Assembly: GCF_030811655.1 (NCBI RefSeq)
Contig: NZ_JAUSRE010000016.1
Span: forward strand, 1 to 64,000
DNA from: Pseudarthrobacter enclensis
Lineage (GTDB): Bacteria; Actinomycetota; Actinomycetes; Actinomycetales; Micrococcaceae
Reading direction: 5' to 3'
Length of the DNA stretch: 64,000 nucleotides
Shown here: in pieces, positions 18,005 through 27,524 of the stretch
Layout of the letters: each line of letters begins with the position of its first letter
Numbering within the stretch: the first letter of the stretch is position 1
Program-made: the position numbers and the translations under genes
The notes under the pieces: generated by a model
Database searches by the model: none
What the model saw: only the letters and a program-made list of their open reading frames with translations
What the model was told of the DNA's origin: nothing

Positions 18005-20125
18005 ATGGCTAATCAGAATCCGGCGATCCCGGACGAGCAACCACTGACCCCTTTCCACGACCTCGACCACTACCTGTCCATCCCGCGGGTAAGCGGCCTG
18101 GCCCTCAGCCCGGACGGTTCGCGTTTGGTGACCACCGTCGCCACCCTGAACGGCAAGGGCACCGAGTTTGCCACTGCCCTGTGGGAGCTGGACCCGGCCG
18201 GGCAGAAGCGCGCGCGGCGCATCACCCGCAGCGCCAAAGGCGAGGCGGGTGCGGCTTTCGCCGCGAACGGCGACGTCTACTTCACGTCCGCGCGTCCCGA
18301 CCCGGACAGCCCGGACGAATAGCCGGTCAACGCACTTTGGCTCCTTCCCGCGGATGGCGGCGAAGCCCGGGTGGTGCTCAGCCGTCCGGGCGGCGTCAGC
18401 AAGGTGATGACGGCCAGGGATGCCGATGCGGCGTTCGTGACGGCCGAGGTACTGGCCGGGTCCGCCGACGAGGAAGACGAGGCCGCGCGGCGCAGGTCCC
18501 GCAAGGACATGAAGGTCTCGGCCATCCTGCACAGCGAGTACCCGGTCCGTTTTTGGGACGCCGACCTGGGCCCGGGCCAGCCCCGGATCTTTGCGGTGGA
18601 GCAAGGGGAAGACAAAGGTGCCGGCAGGCCGCCGACTGTTGACGCCACCGCGCCGTTGGTACTGCGCAATCTCACGCCGGACGCCGGTCCGCGGCTGAGG
18701 GAGGCAGAGACGGTGGTCAGCCCGGACGGTAAAACGATCTACAGCAGCTATACGAAACCCCTGGCCAGGGCGGACAGCCGTTCCATCCTGGTGGCGATTG
18801 ATGTGGCATCAGGCAGCCGCAAGGTCCTGCTCGACCACGAAGGAATGAGCTACTTCCCCGGCCCGGTCAGCCCGGACGGCAGGACCCTTGTGGTTGTCAG
18901 CGAGAGCGATTCCACGCCCCGGCGGGCCCCTGAAATCAAGATGCACCTGCTGGACGTCTCCGGGGCCGCCGGGAATGCCAGCGGCCTGCAGCCACTGGCC
19001 CACGACTGGGACCGCTGGCCAAAACCGGCGGCATGGCTTCCGGACGGCTCCGGCATCCTGGTCACAGCGGACGACGACGGCGCGTCACCGGTTTTCCGGA
19101 TCAGCGTTCCGTCGGCTGCCGCTGAAGTAGGCGTCACCCGCCTGACGCAGGACGCCGCGGCATATTCCGACGTCGTAGCCTCGCCTGAGGGACGCAGTGC
19201 CTATGCCTTGCGCAGCTCCTACCAATTCCCCGCCGAAGCCGTGAAGATCGATCTCGCCACAGGGGAAACCACCCGACTTCCTGCCCCCGCTGAACGACCG
19301 TCCTGCCCCGGCCGGTTGGAACGGATCGCGGCCACGGCCCGGGACGGCTCCCGGGTCCCCGCCTACCTCGCCCTCCCCGGGGGCGCATCGGCAGACAATC
19401 CGGCGCCCCTGCTCCTGTGGATCCACGGCGGTCCGCTGGGGTCATGGAACGCCTGGACCTGGCGCTGGAACCCTTGGCTCCTCACAGCAAAGGGATACGC
19501 CGTGCTGCTGCCGGATCCTGCGCTGTCCACCGGTTACGGGCAGTCCCATATCCAGCGCGGCTGGGGCTCCTGGGGCAAGGCGCCGTTCACGGACCTCATG
19601 GCCGTTACCGATGCGGCCGTCGCACGGCCGGACATCGATGAGACCAGGACTGCCGCGATGGGCGGCTCCTTCGGCGGGTACATGGCCAACTGGGTGGCGG
19701 GCAACACCGACCGGTTCAAAGCGGTTGTCACCCACGCCAGCCTGTGGGCGTTGGACCAGTTCGGCCCCACCACTGATGCCTCGCAGTACTGGCTGAAGGA
19801 AATGACCGAGGAAATGGCGCTGGAAAACTCGCCGCACCTGCATGTCGGGAACATCAGCACCCCCATGTTGGTGATCCATGGGGACAAGGATTACCGCGTT
19901 CCCATCGGGGAAGGCCTGCGGCTCTGGTACGAGCTGCTGTCCAAGTCCCGCCTCGCGGCTGACCAGGACGGGCAGACGCCCCACCGCTTCCTTTATTTCC
20001 CCGACGAAAACCACTGGGTCCTGCAGCCGCAGCACGCCAAGGTTTGGTATCAGGTGGTGGAGTGGTTCCTGGCCAGGAACGTTCTGGGCCAAGAGACCGA
20101 CCTGCCGGCCGAACTAGGCATCTAG
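18005..20125 (+). pseudogene. S9-family peptidase (acylaminoacyl/dipeptidyl peptidase) with in-frame TAG
   Basis: Read through, the frame gives 706 residues: an N-terminal beta-propeller (LALSPDGSRLV near 35) and a C-terminal alpha/beta-hydrolase peptidase domain with the nucleophile in GGSFGGYMANW (S555), an Asp in HGDKDYRVP and the His in ENHWVLQP. Codon 106 is TAG (18320-18322), between ...DSPDE and PVNALWLLP, in the same frame on both sides with no shift. A CAG-to-TAG change would explain it. The peptidase part could be made only by restart (ATG 18407 is the first ATG in the continuing frame) or by suppression. The IS3 element ends 109 bases upstream, so the original promoter may also be lost. 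A sequencing error is possible. Confidence 0.85.
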
Positions 20126-20179
20126 ATTCATGGTCATCGCGCCATCGGCCGAGACATTTGCCGGCGCCTGCACGGTCCT

Positions 20180-20285
20180 CGCTTTGACGGCGCCTACACA
20201 AATGCCTGACCGCCGACGCTTGAGGGCGGACCACCATTAGCGAAGTGAGGGCGCCGGTGCTATTTGTGTAGCTTGCGTCAGAGCG
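20180..20285. repeat. Palindromic element with CTACACAAAT arms
   Basis: The arms at 20180-20206 and 20259-20285 are inverted copies sharing CGCT-TGACG and the exact decamer CTACACAAAT, about 20 of 27 positions. Between them an inner CCGCC...GGGCGG stem forms. The whole 106 bp could fold into a branched hairpin. It fills most of the 254-base gap between the peptidase and the acetyltransferase gene and may be a small mobile palindromic repeat or act as a terminator. Confidence 0.65.
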
Positions 20286-20379
20286 ACGAAGGAGCAGCAA
20301 GCTGCAAATGGCGCCGGTACCCGGATGCCCCAGCCCGTCCGCAACCAATAGCAGCCGTCGCGCCTCGTAGGATGGCTTT

Positions 20380-20889
20380 GTGACCGACTCCTTCCACATC
20401 CGCCCAGCACGCACCAGCGACGTCCCTGCCATCAAGAGGCTGGTGGCGCCCCTGGCCGAGGAGCGCATCCTGATGGCGAAGGAGACGGTGGCCTATTACG
20501 AGAGCCTGCAGGAATTCCGCATCGCAGAGTCCAGCGACGGCGAAATGATCGGTTGCGGGGCGCTGCACGTCATGTGGGAGGACCTCGCCGAAATCCGCAC
20601 CTTGGCAGCATCCGGGGAGTGGCGCGGCAAGGGCGTGGGACATGTCCTGGTGGAGAGCCTGCTGGAGGAAGCGCGTGCGCTGGGAGTCTCACGGGTCTTC
20701 TGCCTCACCTTTGAAGTGGACTTCTTCAAGCGCCATGGGTTCGAAGTAATGGCGGACCAGTCGGCGGTGGACCCTGAGGTCTACTCCGAGCTTCTTCGCT
20801 CCCATGACGAAGGCGTAGCGGAATTCCTGGACCTGGCACGCGTCAAGCCGAACACTCTCGGCAACACCCGGATGATCCGGACCCTCTAG
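20380..20889 (+). CDS. argA: Amino-acid N-acetyltransferase (short ArgA-type GNAT)
   Basis: A 169-residue GNAT acetyltransferase. The acetyl-CoA site is visible as LAASGEWRGKGVGHVLVESL (about 75-94), followed by FKRHGFEVM. The start IRPARTSDVPAIKRLV and the short length match the actinobacterial stand-alone N-acetylglutamate synthase that starts arginine synthesis, rather than the kinase-fused E. coli ArgA. GTG 20380 is the start. It is a single gene with no other arginine genes nearby, which is usual for this type. A generic GNAT function cannot be excluded. Confidence 0.75.
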   Translation: MTDSFHIRPARTSDVPAIKRLVAPLAEERILMAKETVAYYESLQEFRIAESSDGEMIGCGALHVMWEDLAEIRTLAASGEWRGKGVGHVLVESLLEEARALGVSRVFCLTFEVDFFKRHGFEVMADQSAVDPEVYSELLRSHDEGVAEFLDLARVKPNTLGNTRMIRTL

Positions 20890-20980
20890 CAAGGTGTAGT
20901 GTCCACTTCCTGCGGACGCCTCTTGGTTTTATTCGATTTGATGGATAAACTGGCCGAGTCCGATATGTGGGGGGCCTCAG

Positions 20981-21012
20981 GAAAGGGACAGTCATTGGGG
21001 GCTGTCCCTTTC
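20981..21012 (+). terminator. Perfect 11-bp hairpin between argA and dhaK
   Basis: GAAAGGGACAG (20981-20991) and CTGTCCCTTTC (21002-21012) pair exactly around a ten-base loop. There is no T-run afterwards, so it could be a terminator for argA or a structure in the dhaK leader, which begins 127 bases downstream. Confidence 0.55.
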
Positions 21013-21138
21013 CTGCGTCCGGCCCAGCGCTCCACTCTTGCAGGCGAAAAACCCGGGCTGACCGAACCTACCGCCCGTGGTGACCCCGGTAGTAGGGTCG
21101 GAGACACATCCTTCAGGAGCACAGCCAGGAGCACCGCC

Positions 21139-22140
21139 ATGAAGAAACTCATCAACGATCCAAAAGCCGTCGTCCAGGAAACCGTCCAGGGCTTTGGCCT
21201 GGCGCACGCAGGGCTGGTGAATGTCAGTGAAGACCCCATTTACATCACACGCAAGGACGCGCCTGTGGCCGGCAAGGTGGGGCTGGTTTCCGGTGGCGGC
21301 AGCGGGCACGAGCCGCTGCACGCCGGTTACGTTGGACGGGGTATGCTCGACGCCGCCGTGCCGGGGGCTGTATTCACCTCACCTACGCCGGACCAGATCC
21401 TTCCGGCCACCCTCGCGGTGAACTCGGGCGCCGGGGTGGTGCATATCGTCAAGAACTACACCGGGGACGTCCTGAATTTCGAAACGGCCGCCGAGCTGGC
21501 GGAGGCGGAGGGCGTCAGCGTCCGCACCGTCCTGGTCAATGACGACGTAGCGGTGGAGGATTCGCTGTACACGGCAGGCCGCCGCGGCGTGGGCGGTACC
21601 GTGCTGGTGGAAAAGATCGCCGGCGCCGCCGCCGAGCGCGGTGACGATCTCGACGCCGTTGCCGCCGTCGGTGAACGGGTCAACGCCAACGTCAGGACCA
21701 TGGGTGTCGCCTTGTCTGCCTGCACGGTTCCGCACGCGGGGAAGCCGAGTTTTGACCTGGCCGAGGACGAAATCGAGATAGGCATCGGTATCCACGGTGA
21801 GCCGGGGAGGCACCGGATCGCCATGGAAAACGCGGACAGCATCACCAACCGCCTGCTGGAACCCGTCCTGGCGGACCTGAAGATCGCATCCGGCGACAAG
21901 GTCCTGCTGTTCGTCAACGGCATGGGCGGCACCCCGCTCAGCGAGCTCTACATCGTATACCGCAGGGCCGTGCAGGTACTGGCCGACGCCGGCGCCACGG
22001 TGGAACGTTCGCTGGTGGGCAACTACATCACCGCGCTGGAGATGCAGGGCTGCTCCATCTCGGTGCTCAGGCTCGACGACGAGCTCACGGAACTCTGGGA
22101 TGCGCCCGTGCACACCGCGGCGCTGCGCTGGGGCGTGTAA
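21139..22140 (+). CDS. dhaK: Dihydroxyacetone kinase, substrate-binding subunit DhaK
   Basis: A 333-residue DhaK that binds dihydroxyacetone covalently as a hemiaminal to a histidine, here H219 in GIGIHGEPG. The N-terminal [12 protein letters not shown] and [19 protein letters not shown] signatures are clear. ATG 21139 has AGGAG nine bases upstream; a longer in-frame extension contains the leader hairpin and is not credible. It is the first gene of a three-gene operon for PTS-driven phosphorylation of dihydroxyacetone to DHAP. Confidence 0.95.
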   Translation: MKKLINDPKAVVQETVQGFGLAHAGLVNVSEDPIYITRKDAPVAGKVGLVSGGGSGHEPLHAGYVGRGMLDAAVPGAVFTSPTPDQILPATLAVNSGAGVVHIVKNYTGDVLNFETAAELAEAEGVSVRTVLVNDDVAVEDSLYTAGRRGVGGTVLVEKIAGAAAERGDDLDAVAAVGERVNANVRTMGVALSACTVPHAGKPSFDLAEDEIEIGIGIHGEPGRHRIAMENADSITNRLLEPVLADLKIASGDKVLLFVNGMGGTPLSELYIVYRRAVQVLADAGATVERSLVGNYITALEMQGCSISVLRLDDELTELWDAPVHTAALRWGV

Positions 22141-22142
22141 CC

Positions 22143-22775
22143 ATGCACCTGGACGTCAATTGGGCGGTGAAGTGGCTTACCCTGTGCGCGCAGGCCATGG
22201 CTGAGCACCGTGTTGAACTCATTGAACTGGACCGGGCCATCGGGGATTCGGACCACGGCGAGAATATGGACCGCGGCTTCCAGGCCGTCCTGGCCAAGCT
22301 TGGTGAATCCACTCCGGAGACGCCGGGGGCGGCGCTGAAGATGACCGCCATGACGCTGATGTCCAAGGTCGGCGGGGCAGCCGGCCCCCTTTATGGCACC
22401 GCGTTCCTTCGCGCCGCCACCGCCCTTGGGGATTCTGCCGAGATCGATGCCGCAGCGCTGGCAGCTGCCCTTGCTGCCGCGCGCGATGGCATCGTGGCGC
22501 GCGGAAAAGCGGAGTCCGGGGACAAGACCATGGTGGACGCGTGGACCCCGGCCGTTGACGCTGCACGGGCAGCGGCCGACGGCGGCAGCACCAACGTCCT
22601 CGGCGTCCTGGTTGCGGCCGCCGAGGCTGCCGAAGCAGGGGCAGTATCAACCGATCCCATGGTGGCCCGCAAGGGCCGCGCCAGCTACCTGGGTGAACGC
22701 AGCGCCGGCCACCGGGACCCTGGTGCTGTCTCCAGTGCGCTGATCCTGCGCGCGGCCGTCGGGGCGGCTGCGTGA
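22143..22775 (+). CDS. dhaL: Dihydroxyacetone kinase, ADP-binding subunit DhaL
   Basis: A 210-residue subunit carrying the permanently bound ADP that is rephosphorylated by DhaM. The metal and nucleotide-binding motif AIGDSDHGENMDRGF (about 36-50) and GGAAGPLYGTAFL (78-90) are intact, as is the GDKTMVDAWTPA motif. It starts two bases after the dhaK stop and overlaps the dhaM start (GTGA), consistent with equimolar synthesis. Confidence 0.95.
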   Translation: MHLDVNWAVKWLTLCAQAMAEHRVELIELDRAIGDSDHGENMDRGFQAVLAKLGESTPETPGAALKMTAMTLMSKVGGAAGPLYGTAFLRAATALGDSAEIDAAALAAALAAARDGIVARGKAESGDKTMVDAWTPAVDAARAAADGGSTNVLGVLVAAAEAAEAGAVSTDPMVARKGRASYLGERSAGHRDPGAVSSALILRAAVGAAA

Positions 22776-23497
22776 CCGTCAGCATCGTCGTGGTGTCCCA
22801 CAGCGAAAAAATTGCCGACGGAGTGGTGGAGCTTGCCGCCCAAATGGCGCCCGACGTCGTCATCCTGCCCGCCGGAGGCACCGATGACGGCAGGATCGGC
22901 ACCAGCCTGGAGAAAGTCCTTGCTGCCCTGGAACAGGCAGGCACCAGCGGGGACGGGACCGGGACGACCGGGATGGGTGCAACCGGGACAGTGGTCCTGA
23001 CCGACCTGGGCTCGGCCGTGATGACCGCCGAATCGGCGCTGGAGTTCCTGGAAAACCCCGCCGGCGTCCTGCTTGCCGACGCGCCGCTGGTGGAAGGACT
23101 GGTGGCGGCGGCCGTCGCCGCCCAGGGCGGGGCGGACGTGCATGCCGTCAGGAAAGCGGCTGAAGCGGCGCGGGGTGCGGCGGCCCAGCCGGGGCCGGGA
23201 GGGGCGGACTCGGGGACGGAGCCTGTCAGCAGCGCAGCCCCCGACTGTACGGGGGACTTTGAACTGGTGAACCAGGCGGGCATGCATGCGCGGCCTGCCG
23301 CAAAGGTGGCAGGAGGCCTGGCCTCCCTTGACGCCGAGGTCACCATCAACGGCGTTGACGGCGCCTCCATGACCGGACTGATGACCCTTGGCGCAGGCAA
23401 GGGCACAGTGCTGCATGTGGAAGCGTGGGGGGCGGACGCGGAACGTGCCGTGGAGTACGTGGGCGGCCTGGTGGAGGCCGGCTTCGGCGAGCCATAG
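22772..23497 (+). CDS. dhaM: Dihydroxyacetone kinase phosphotransfer subunit DhaM (EIIA + HPr)
   Basis: A 241-residue two-domain protein. The N-terminal mannose-type EIIA domain has its phosphorylated His in VVVSHSEKIADG (H10). After a Gly/Pro/Ala-rich linker (about 135-155) comes a complete HPr domain with NQAGMHARPA (H172). The E. coli DhaM has a third, EI-like domain; this one does not, so it must take phosphate from the general PTS enzyme I. It closes the dhaKLM operon. Confidence 0.93.
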   Translation: MTVSIVVVSHSEKIADGVVELAAQMAPDVVILPAGGTDDGRIGTSLEKVLAALEQAGTSGDGTGTTGMGATGTVVLTDLGSAVMTAESALEFLENPAGVLLADAPLVEGLVAAAVAAQGGADVHAVRKAAEAARGAAAQPGPGGADSGTEPVSSAAPDCTGDFELVNQAGMHARPAAKVAGGLASLDAEVTINGVDGASMTGLMTLGAGKGTVLHVEAWGADAERAVEYVGGLVEAGFGEP

Positions 23498-23532
23498 GCT
23501 CCCCGGCCGTCCCTGGGAATAAGCTCGATGGC

Positions 23533-23706
23533 ATGGAACGGCCGTTTACAGAGAACTCCCAGGAAATTGAAGTGCTGGACGGCCAAATCTCCGTGGAGGA
23601 ACTGCTCGCGGAACTGGGCTTCGACTGGAGTGCTGAAAAGGCGGCCAGCGGCGGGGCGCTTGAAAATCCAGACGGCGAAACTTTCACCCAGCCGGCGCTC
23701 TTCTAG
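23533..23706 (+). CDS. Small hypothetical protein, 57 residues
   Basis: ATG 23533 opens 57 codons encoding an acidic protein with a helical core (EIEVLDGQISVEELLAELGF) and a flexible Gly/Pro-rich end. No ribosome site is obvious, so expression could be leaderless or coupled to dhaM, whose stop is 36 bases upstream. Codon choice is like that of the neighbouring genes, which supports coding. Function unknown. Confidence 0.55.
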   Translation: MERPFTENSQEIEVLDGQISVEELLAELGFDWSAEKAASGGALENPDGETFTQPALF

Positions 23707-23732
23707 CCCTGCGTCTTCCGGGAGGCCTTGGC

Positions 23733-24164
23733 CTAGCCCAGCGGGAAGACGCCGATGAACCAGAACGAGGCGACGGCAAACACGGCGAAGAACGCAATCA
23801 GGCATCCCATTGCCGTGCGCGGCTCGGATGAAACCTGGAGTGACTCGTTGGGGTTAGCCGGGTTGTAGGCCACTTCGATCAGCGATCCGGGCAACGGCTG
23901 CTTCACGCCGGAAATCTCCGACTTGCCCATGAAGAGGGTGCCTTGTGGATCCGTGAACTGGTACGTGGGGTAGTAGCGGAGATTCCGGCTGGCGCCGCCC
24001 ACGCCGCCGGTCCAGCCGGTGGTGCTGCCGGTGACTGTGGCCTGCGCCTTGGGCCATTGAGCCATCAACCGTGCCTGACGCCTGGTCCGCCGCCCCGCAT
24101 AGACCAGCGAAAAAATCGCGGCAGCAATGAACAGCGCCCACACGATGTACAGAATGGTTTTCAT
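23733..24164 (-). CDS. DUF3592-type membrane protein
   Basis: A 143-residue protein with a transmembrane helix at each end (TILYIVWALFIAAAIFSLVY, 3-22, and MGCLIAFFAVFAVASFWFIG near the end). Between them lies a soluble beta-rich domain with YPTYQFTDPQGTLF and an EVAYNPANPNES strand, the pattern of DUF3592 proteins. ATG 24164 is preferred over an upstream start because GGGGGA lies in good position. Function unknown; probably an envelope protein. The gene converges on the small protein upstream. Confidence 0.8.
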   Translation of the reverse strand: MKTILYIVWALFIAAAIFSLVYAGRRTRRQARLMAQWPKAQATVTGSTTGWTGGVGGASRNLRYYPTYQFTDPQGTLFMGKSEISGVKQPLPGSLIEVAYNPANPNESLQVSSEPRTAMGCLIAFFAVFAVASFWFIGVFPLG

Positions 24165-24222
24165 GGTTCCCCCGGCTCCGGTCACCAAGAAGTATGCCAT
24201 CCCGGCCCGCGCGGCCGGCCGG

Positions 24223-25266
24223 TCAGGCTGGGAGGCGGAAGCCGCCGTCGTGCATTTCCGCCAACCCGTCCGCCAGCAGCCCCGCCAGCGCCCGCTCCAG
24301 CTGCTCCGGGGCGGAGTTGAGCCGGTGCAGCGCGGCGAGGGGCACGCCTATCCCTTCCGCGGCGTGGCCAAGGTCGGCAGGTTCACGCTGGAACATATCC
24401 GGGTGCACCGGTGCCTCAGCCAGCCGCAGCACGGCCATGACCGCGCCCCGCACCTGCCGGTCCGTGCCGTGCCAGGACTGGCCCTTGGGAACGTACGACG
24501 GCGGCGGCTCGCCCGCCGCGAGCCAGGCACAGGAATCCTTCACCGGGCAGGCAGCGCACTTGGGTGCCCGGGCAGTACACAACAGCGCTCCCAGTTCCAT
24601 GACTGCTGCGTTCCAACGCACTGAGGTTTCGTCGTCGTCCGGCAACAGGGCCGCCGCCAGGCGCATCTCCGCTGCCGTCAGGGCCGGAGCCGGAAGCGCG
24701 GCGCCGGAAACCAGCCGGGCGTGCACCCGGCGGATGTTGGTGTCCACCACCGTTTCCCGGCGGCCGTAGGCGAAGGCTGCAACGGCTGCAGCCGTGTAGC
24801 TGCCCACCCCGGGAAGGGCCAGCAACTCCGTATAGGTGTCCGGAACCTTGCCGCCGTGGTCCTGCACGATGGCAGTTGCCGCGGCGTGCAGCCGAAGCGC
24901 TCTCCGGGGGTACCCCAGCCGGCCCCAGGAGCGCACAGCCTCTCCGGCCGGTTCTCCCGCGAGGGCGGAGGGGGTGGGCCAGCGTTCCAGCCACTGGTGC
25001 CAGACCGGAAGCACGCGCACCACAGGGGTCTGCTGCAGCATGATTTCGCTGACCAGCACGCCCCAGGGGGAGCAGTCCGGCTCGCGCCAGGGCAGGTCGC
25101 GTGCGATGCCGTCGAACCAGGAGGTGACCCGGCGGTGGAGCACCTGCAGGTCTGCATGGCCCGTTGCGGCATCCGCGGCAGCGGTGGAGGGGGAGGTTTG
25201 AGTGTCGATGCCAACACTGTAATGGAAGGGCTCCGCCGCGCCGCAAACCGGGTGTGACCAGAGCAA
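24223..25266 (-). CDS. mutY: Adenine DNA glycosylase MutY
   Basis: Removes adenine mispaired with 8-oxoguanine. Visible are the catalytic Glu region VSEIMLQQTPVVRV, the HhH motif LPGVGSYTAAAV, the catalytic Asp in VVDTNIRRVHARL and a complete 4Fe-4S loop, C-X6-C-X2-C-X5-C (CTARAPKCAACPVKDSC). The C-terminal part is short relative to E. coli MutY. The start is unclear: TTG 25266 gives 347 residues, with about 40 that look unrelated to the family; GTG 25143 gives a start close to E. coli MutY length but has no strong ribosome site. Confidence 0.92.
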   Translation of the reverse strand: MLWSHPVCGAAEPFHYSVGIDTQTSPSTAAADAATGHADLQVLHRRVTSWFDGIARDLPWREPDCSPWGVLVSEIMLQQTPVVRVLPVWHQWLERWPTPSALAGEPAGEAVRSWGRLGYPRRALRLHAAATAIVQDHGGKVPDTYTELLALPGVGSYTAAAVAAFAYGRRETVVDTNIRRVHARLVSGAALPAPALTAAEMRLAAALLPDDDETSVRWNAAVMELGALLCTARAPKCAACPVKDSCAWLAAGEPPPSYVPKGQSWHGTDRQVRGAVMAVLRLAEAPVHPDMFQREPADLGHAAEGIGVPLAALHRLNSAPEQLERALAGLLADGLAEMHDGGFRLPA

Positions 25267-25324
25267 TGGGCGCGCGGCGGCGTGGTGGCAGTGCAGAACC
25301 GGCGGGTTTCCCTAGCCTAGGAGG

Positions 25325-26032
25325 ATGGGCAGGCAAGGCAATTCACCAGCACGCGGCACGGCAACGGGTTCCAGCACCGTCCGGAAGCCGAGCGCCGCGG
25401 TCTACCGCCGCCGCCGGCTGGTTGTTGGCGGCGCCCTGTTGCTGGTGATCGTGCTGCTGGTCAGCGGGTTTGCGCTGGCGGGTGCCTTCACTGGCGGCTC
25501 GCGGCAGGCATCATCCACGCAGCCTTCTTCGCCCGACCCTGCTGCCACCGGCGCAGCCACCCCCTCTGCTGCCGCCGCGCCTTCCGCTTCAGTATCGGCA
25601 GCACCTTCCGCAACGCCGTCGCCCACCGCTTCCGCAACCGCCACCTGCAACCAGAACCAGGTCACGGTGGCCGCTTCCACGGACAAGCCGGCCTACGGCC
25701 CCGGCGAAAACCCCATGCTCACGCTGAAGGTGACCAACGGCGGGACCGTCCCCTGCGAGGTCAACATCGGAACGTCGCAAATGGAATTCCTGGTGACCAG
25801 CGGCTCGGACCGGATCTTCTCGTCAAAGGACTGCCAGGCCTCCAGCGAGGACCTGGTGAAGGTGATTGCTCCCGGCGCAAGCGAGACCGCAAACTTCCCC
25901 TGGGGCCGGAACCGCAGCACGGACGGCTGCAAGGCAGTGGCAGCAGCTCCCGGCGGCGGGGGTGCCTACTACATCTTCACCGCGAAGCTGGGCTCCCGTG
26001 CAAGCCCAAAGGCCGTCTTCCAGCTGAACTGA
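25325..26032 (+). CDS. Membrane-anchored extracellular protein of unknown function
   Basis: A 235-residue protein with a basic cytoplasmic N-terminus ending in YRRRR, a single transmembrane helix (LVVGGALLLVIVLLVSGFAL, about 33-52), a 50-residue Ser/Ala/Pro/Thr stalk typical of actinobacterial surface proteins, and a C-terminal Ig-like beta domain with four Cys residues, enough for two disulphides. TDKPAYGPGENPMLTLKVTN looks like an extracellular beta-sandwich strand pair. Nothing indicates an enzyme. A dispersed palindrome starts 11 bases after the stop codon. Confidence 0.8.
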   Translation: MGRQGNSPARGTATGSSTVRKPSAAVYRRRRLVVGGALLLVIVLLVSGFALAGAFTGGSRQASSTQPSSPDPAATGAATPSAAAAPSASVSAAPSATPSPTASATATCNQNQVTVAASTDKPAYGPGENPMLTLKVTNGGTVPCEVNIGTSQMEFLVTSGSDRIFSSKDCQASSEDLVKVIAPGASETANFPWGRNRSTDGCKAVAAAPGGGGAYYIFTAKLGSRASPKAVFQLN

Positions 26033-26043
26033 CTTTCGCACCC

Positions 26044-26105
26044 CATCGATTGCTCCGTAGTTGTCGTTGTGGGGGCTGAAAACGACAACTAGTCAGCAAT
26101 CGATG
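26044..26105. repeat. Dispersed palindromic repeat, copy 1
   Basis: Arms of 25 bases at 26044-26068 and 26081-26105 pair at 22 positions and start CATCGATTGCTCCGTAG. The same family occurs at 63693-63753. It begins 11 bases after a stop codon, between that gene and the convergent disA gene, so it could end transcription from both sides. Confidence 0.85.
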
Positions 26106-26179
26106 TGGTTTAGCCGTGGCGCTGGGCTGGTGCTGCAGGGGACCGGACCAGCATGGTCCTGGGTTCGGCCGCGCAGGGC

Positions 26180-27256
26180 TTAGAGGAAGCGGTCCAGGAG
26201 GCTGGCCTCGGCCATCCGGCTCAGGCCCTCCCGCACCGTGCGGGCACGTTGGTCGCCGATTCCGTCCACTGTCATGAGGTCGTCGATCGTGGCGGCCATG
26301 AGGTACTGCAAACCACCGAAATGGTCCACCAGGCGGTCCGCCACCGCCTTGGGAACTGCCTTGAGCCCTGACAACAGGCGGTAGCCACGGGGCTGGACCA
26401 CCGCATCCAGGTTTGCTTCACCACCGGCGAACCCTACGATCGCCGAGATCTTCCCCAGGTCAATAAGCTCCGTGGGACCCAGGCTGACCAGTTCATGGAC
26501 GGCTTTCTCGATGTCCTCCGCGGAGGCATTGGGGCTGGCATAGTCGCGGATGATCACGTCACTGCCCGGGCCCCGGCCCACGGTGAGCTCGTCGAGCTGG
26601 AGGGAGAGGAGCCGGCCGTCTTCGCCCAGTTCCAGGACGTACTGTGAAATTTCCTCGGAAATGCGGCGGACCATTTCCTGCCGCTGGAGGGTCACGGCCA
26701 CATCCCGCACCGTCACCATTGCCTCGATTTCGAGGGCAGACAGCGAACTGGTCACCTGGTCCAGGCGGGCGCGGTAGCGCTCCAGGGTGGCGAGAGCCTG
26801 GTTGGCACGGGCAAGGACGTTTTCTGACCCCTCCAGGACATGCCGCAGGCCGTTGACGTACAGGGCGATGATCTGCATGGACTGGCTTACGGAGATAACG
26901 GGGACACCGGTTTGCTTGGCCACCCGTTCGGCGGTGCGATGGCGGGTACCCGATTCCTGCGTCTCGATGCTCGAATCAGGCACCAGCTGGACCGCGGCGC
27001 GCAGGATGTTGCCCGCGTCCTTGTCGCAAATGATGGCACCGTCCATCTTGGCCAGTTCGCGCAGCCGGGTGGGCGAGAATTCGATGCCAATATCGAATCC
27101 GCCGGAGCAAATGGAGTCGATGGTGCGGTCCGAGCCCAGGACGATCAGGGCGCCGGTACGTCCCCGGAGGATGCGTTCCAGGCCGTCGCGAAGGGGAGTT
27201 CCGGGGGCGACCCTGCCCAGAGTTGCCCTCAGCGATTCTTCGGGGCTCCGCGCCAT
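26180..27256 (-). CDS. disA: DNA integrity scanning diadenylate cyclase DisA
   Basis: A 358-residue octameric enzyme that makes c-di-AMP from two ATP and scans DNA for branched structures. The DAC domain motifs DGA (72-74) and RHR (105-107, in GTRHRTAERVAKQTG) are intact. A helical linker follows, and the C-terminus has helix-hairpin-helix motifs (TIDDLMTVDGIGDQRARTVREGL). Length matches the family. ATG 27256 follows GAAGGGAAAC. In many actinobacteria disA and radA are adjacent; here they are about 7 kb apart on the same strand. Confidence 0.96.
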   Translation of the reverse strand: MARSPEESLRATLGRVAPGTPLRDGLERILRGRTGALIVLGSDRTIDSICSGGFDIGIEFSPTRLRELAKMDGAIICDKDAGNILRAAVQLVPDSSIETQESGTRHRTAERVAKQTGVPVISVSQSMQIIALYVNGLRHVLEGSENVLARANQALATLERYRARLDQVTSSLSALEIEAMVTVRDVAVTLQRQEMVRRISEEISQYVLELGEDGRLLSLQLDELTVGRGPGSDVIIRDYASPNASAEDIEKAVHELVSLGPTELIDLGKISAIVGFAGGEANLDAVVQPRGYRLLSGLKAVPKAVADRLVDHFGGLQYLMAATIDDLMTVDGIGDQRARTVREGLSRMAEASLLDRFL

Positions 27257-27524
27257 AGGTGTTTCCCTTCAAAGGTGCGGACCGCCGCCCGCAGGAATGC
27301 CGGCTTCTGCAGTTGGCCGGCAGGATCGAAAAATGCTCTGATTCCCGCAAGCTCAATGATAGGGGTAAGAAACCCAAGTTCCGCACGGGCAAGCCCCAAA
27401 GTGCCCCATTAGGGGGTACCCGGAACCGCCGGCAAAACGCAGTTTTCATACCGGGCCGGACAGGCACTTTTGTCCCTCTCAAGTCCGGATGCAGCGGCAC
27501 GTGCCCGGATGCCCAGGCGTAGGT

